A stretch of DNA of 64,000 bases from Apostichopus japonicus (lineage: Eukaryota > Echinodermata > Holothuroidea > Aspidochirotida > Stichopodidae): positions 1,676,001 through 1,740,000 of the forward strand of contig NC_092578.1 in the NCBI RefSeq assembly GCF_037975245.1. The letters are read 5' to 3'. The first letter of the stretch is position 1. Every line of letters begins with the position of its first letter. Below, one piece after another: positions 62,380 to 64,000 of this stretch. Position numbers and translations under genes: made by a program. The notes under the pieces are model-generated. The model saw only the letters and a program-made list of their open reading frames with translations. It was not told where the DNA came from and ran no database searches.

Positions 62380-63412
62380 TTCGTAACTTATTCTGACTAA
62401 CAGCTTTTAACGAAATTACCTTCTCGTGAATTTATCGTAACAATAACGAAGTGACATGGAGTGACCTAAGTATTATTACTCCCTATCTCTCTATTTGATG
62501 AGAAAGACTAAACCACTCTTTACCAGTAGTATACACAATGTAGGTCAGTATCATTGCGCCGTTTCGAGGTCGGTCTGAAAATATAGAATATACGTCAAAC
62601 CAATCATTTTTTACGACAAAAGTATGATTTCAGTTTTTCTTTATTTTCCACGACAAATGTCAATTTTCCCAGAACATATACTTCATTCCCATAATGACAA
62701 TACAACGTGTGCTCGTAATATATGCTGAAATTTATTGTAACATTAGGGTTTTTTAATTTATTTTTATTATCTGTGAATCGACTTTCCTTCCTTTTTTGCT
62801 CGTACCGTATGTGTTCTTTTATGAAACAAGGAAAATAAGAATAGTAAATATTGCAGGAAAACCTGATACAATCTGTGGATAATATGAAAGTACCAAGTGA
62901 AAGTTGAGAGCAAAACTTGAAGGAATACGTCAAACATGTATTCCCAAATTATTCAGCGTAGGTCCAAATCAAAAACTGACAAGCAACGGAAGAACTCGAA
63001 GACTTTGATTTAATTCACTGAAAAGGATAATTACTGAATACTTAATTAATATGTAAAAATCAACTATCCTGTATATATGTATAATATATACATGCAACTC
63101 GAAAAAAAAATTAAAAAAATAAAAAACGAAGAACGTTGAAGCACTTCTTATGCAAAATCCAGAAAAGAGTAAACTAAAATAAAAATGATAAATATGTAAT
63201 TATTTGAATGACTATGATGATTTGTCTTTTCGTCATGTCCATCTAAGTAGTTTCAATATTACTTTGATAGAGGTCGACCCACCACCTCCCATCCCCAGTC
63301 AGGGGAATGTGGTTCATTTGTGGGTTTTTATTACATTCAGCCGGGAAGATTTATACCACTGCTTTATGGGTGTACATCCTTCCCCAATTTTTTTTTACAA
63401 CTTCATACAAAA

Positions 63413-63480
63413 AATAAGAGTATTTATTAGCACAACTTTGCGTTTAGAGCTAATTATAGACATAATTTATAGTTATATAA
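63413..63480 (+). repeat. Dispersed repeat shared with 31375-31440 (opposite strand)
   Basis: AAGAGTATTTATTAGCACAA..GCGTTTAGAGCTAATTATAGAC corresponds to the - strand block near 31375-31425, and both give the peptide pattern VFISTTLR-x2-LIID. Confidence 0.5.
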
Positions 63481-63534
63481 ATTACAGTCTGCCTCATGAA
63501 GAATGCACCATTTAAAGTCTACGTTTTATTGCTT

Positions 63535-63729
63535 TTTACTTCGGGGAGGAACTCAGAGCACCCCCCCTTCTTCATGGGAGTTCCAACCCCACAACACTCC
63601 TTTGTATAATCTTTTATTCCGGTCTTTGCCCTTCCATAAAGGTTCATACCCCTACCTAAGTCAGTGGAGAGAAATTTAGAATATGCACCCCTCCCCCACC
63701 CCACCTTTGAAATCCTGTGCACGCCACTG
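63535..63729 (-). mobile_element. One end of a hAT-like element
   Basis: Read on the - strand the segment starts CAGTGGCGTGCACAGGATTT and continues into a G-rich interior, as in many CAGNGGCG-type DNA transposon ends. I did not find a matching opposite end with an 8-bp duplication, so it is a fragment or a diverged copy. Confidence 0.4.
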
Positions 63730-64000
63730 ATTAAATCCACGTCAGCAGTTTGACACCAACATTTCAGCATATTGAAAATAATGTTAAAGAAGAAATATGA
63801 AAGTGACTCCTTGACGGTTGTGCCTTCCTTAATTATAACATACGATGAAGATCGAACAAGGGAATACGTGTTGACGGCGGCCATTTTATATTTTAAACTT
63901 GAGCAAACTGAATGACCATTGTTTTATTTTTCTAGCAGATTGAAGGGCTATAGTGGGGATAGTTAATGAAAACGTGTTTAATCCAGTGCATTTCACAACT

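Overview
The window is metazoan genomic DNA: AT-rich, intron-rich and loaded with transposon relics, minisatellites and long poly-C/poly-G tracts. No bacterial, organellar or viral gene was seen. Four protein-coding genes can be assembled from exons with GT/AG borders and continuous reading phase. The gene set (integrin beta, NOM1, a CARF-type factor and a kisspeptin-receptor-like GPCR) and the repeat content suggest a non-vertebrate deuterostome. An echinoderm such as a sea cucumber is my best guess; this is inference, not proof.

Layout. (1) Positions 1-7168, + strand: the 3' part of an integrin beta gene (cysteine-rich EGF modules, beta-tail, transmembrane helix, cytoplasmic tail with two NPxY motifs). 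Its 5' exons lie outside the window, and its introns carry several local duplications and an inverted retroelement-like repeat. (2) 7169-12212: intergenic or 3'-UTR sequence with two clear minisatellites. (3) 12213-20518, - strand: a complete 15-exon NOM1 gene (nucleolar MIF4G/MA3 protein, 918 codons plus stop). (4) 20519-22169: a 1.65 kb divergent intergenic region. (5) 22170-27412, + strand: a complete 7-exon gene with a CARF/ALS2CR8-like domain (451 codons). (6) 27413-41803: a gene-poor stretch with two independent hAT-type insertion sites, one of them a nested pair of hAT-like elements with a 63-bp-arm perfect palindrome inside. (7) 41804-53185, - strand: a complete 3-exon rhodopsin-class receptor most like kisspeptin receptors (357 codons), with a ~10 kb first intron that holds a long AT microsatellite and a second copy of the short hAT family. 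(8) 53186-64000: no confident gene; a 20-bp minisatellite, G-rich tracts, a LINE 3' end and other dispersed repeats.

The four genes have unrelated jobs (adhesion, ribosome biogenesis, transcription, neuropeptide signalling) and look like ordinary neighbours, not a functional cluster. I found no convincing new biological system. The most interesting material is structural: exact 8-bp target-site duplications that allow the order of hAT insertions to be read, a nested element carrying a long perfect hairpin, intronic tandem duplications that copied or abutted splice sites, and a hammerhead-ribozyme-like core in a dispersed repeat.
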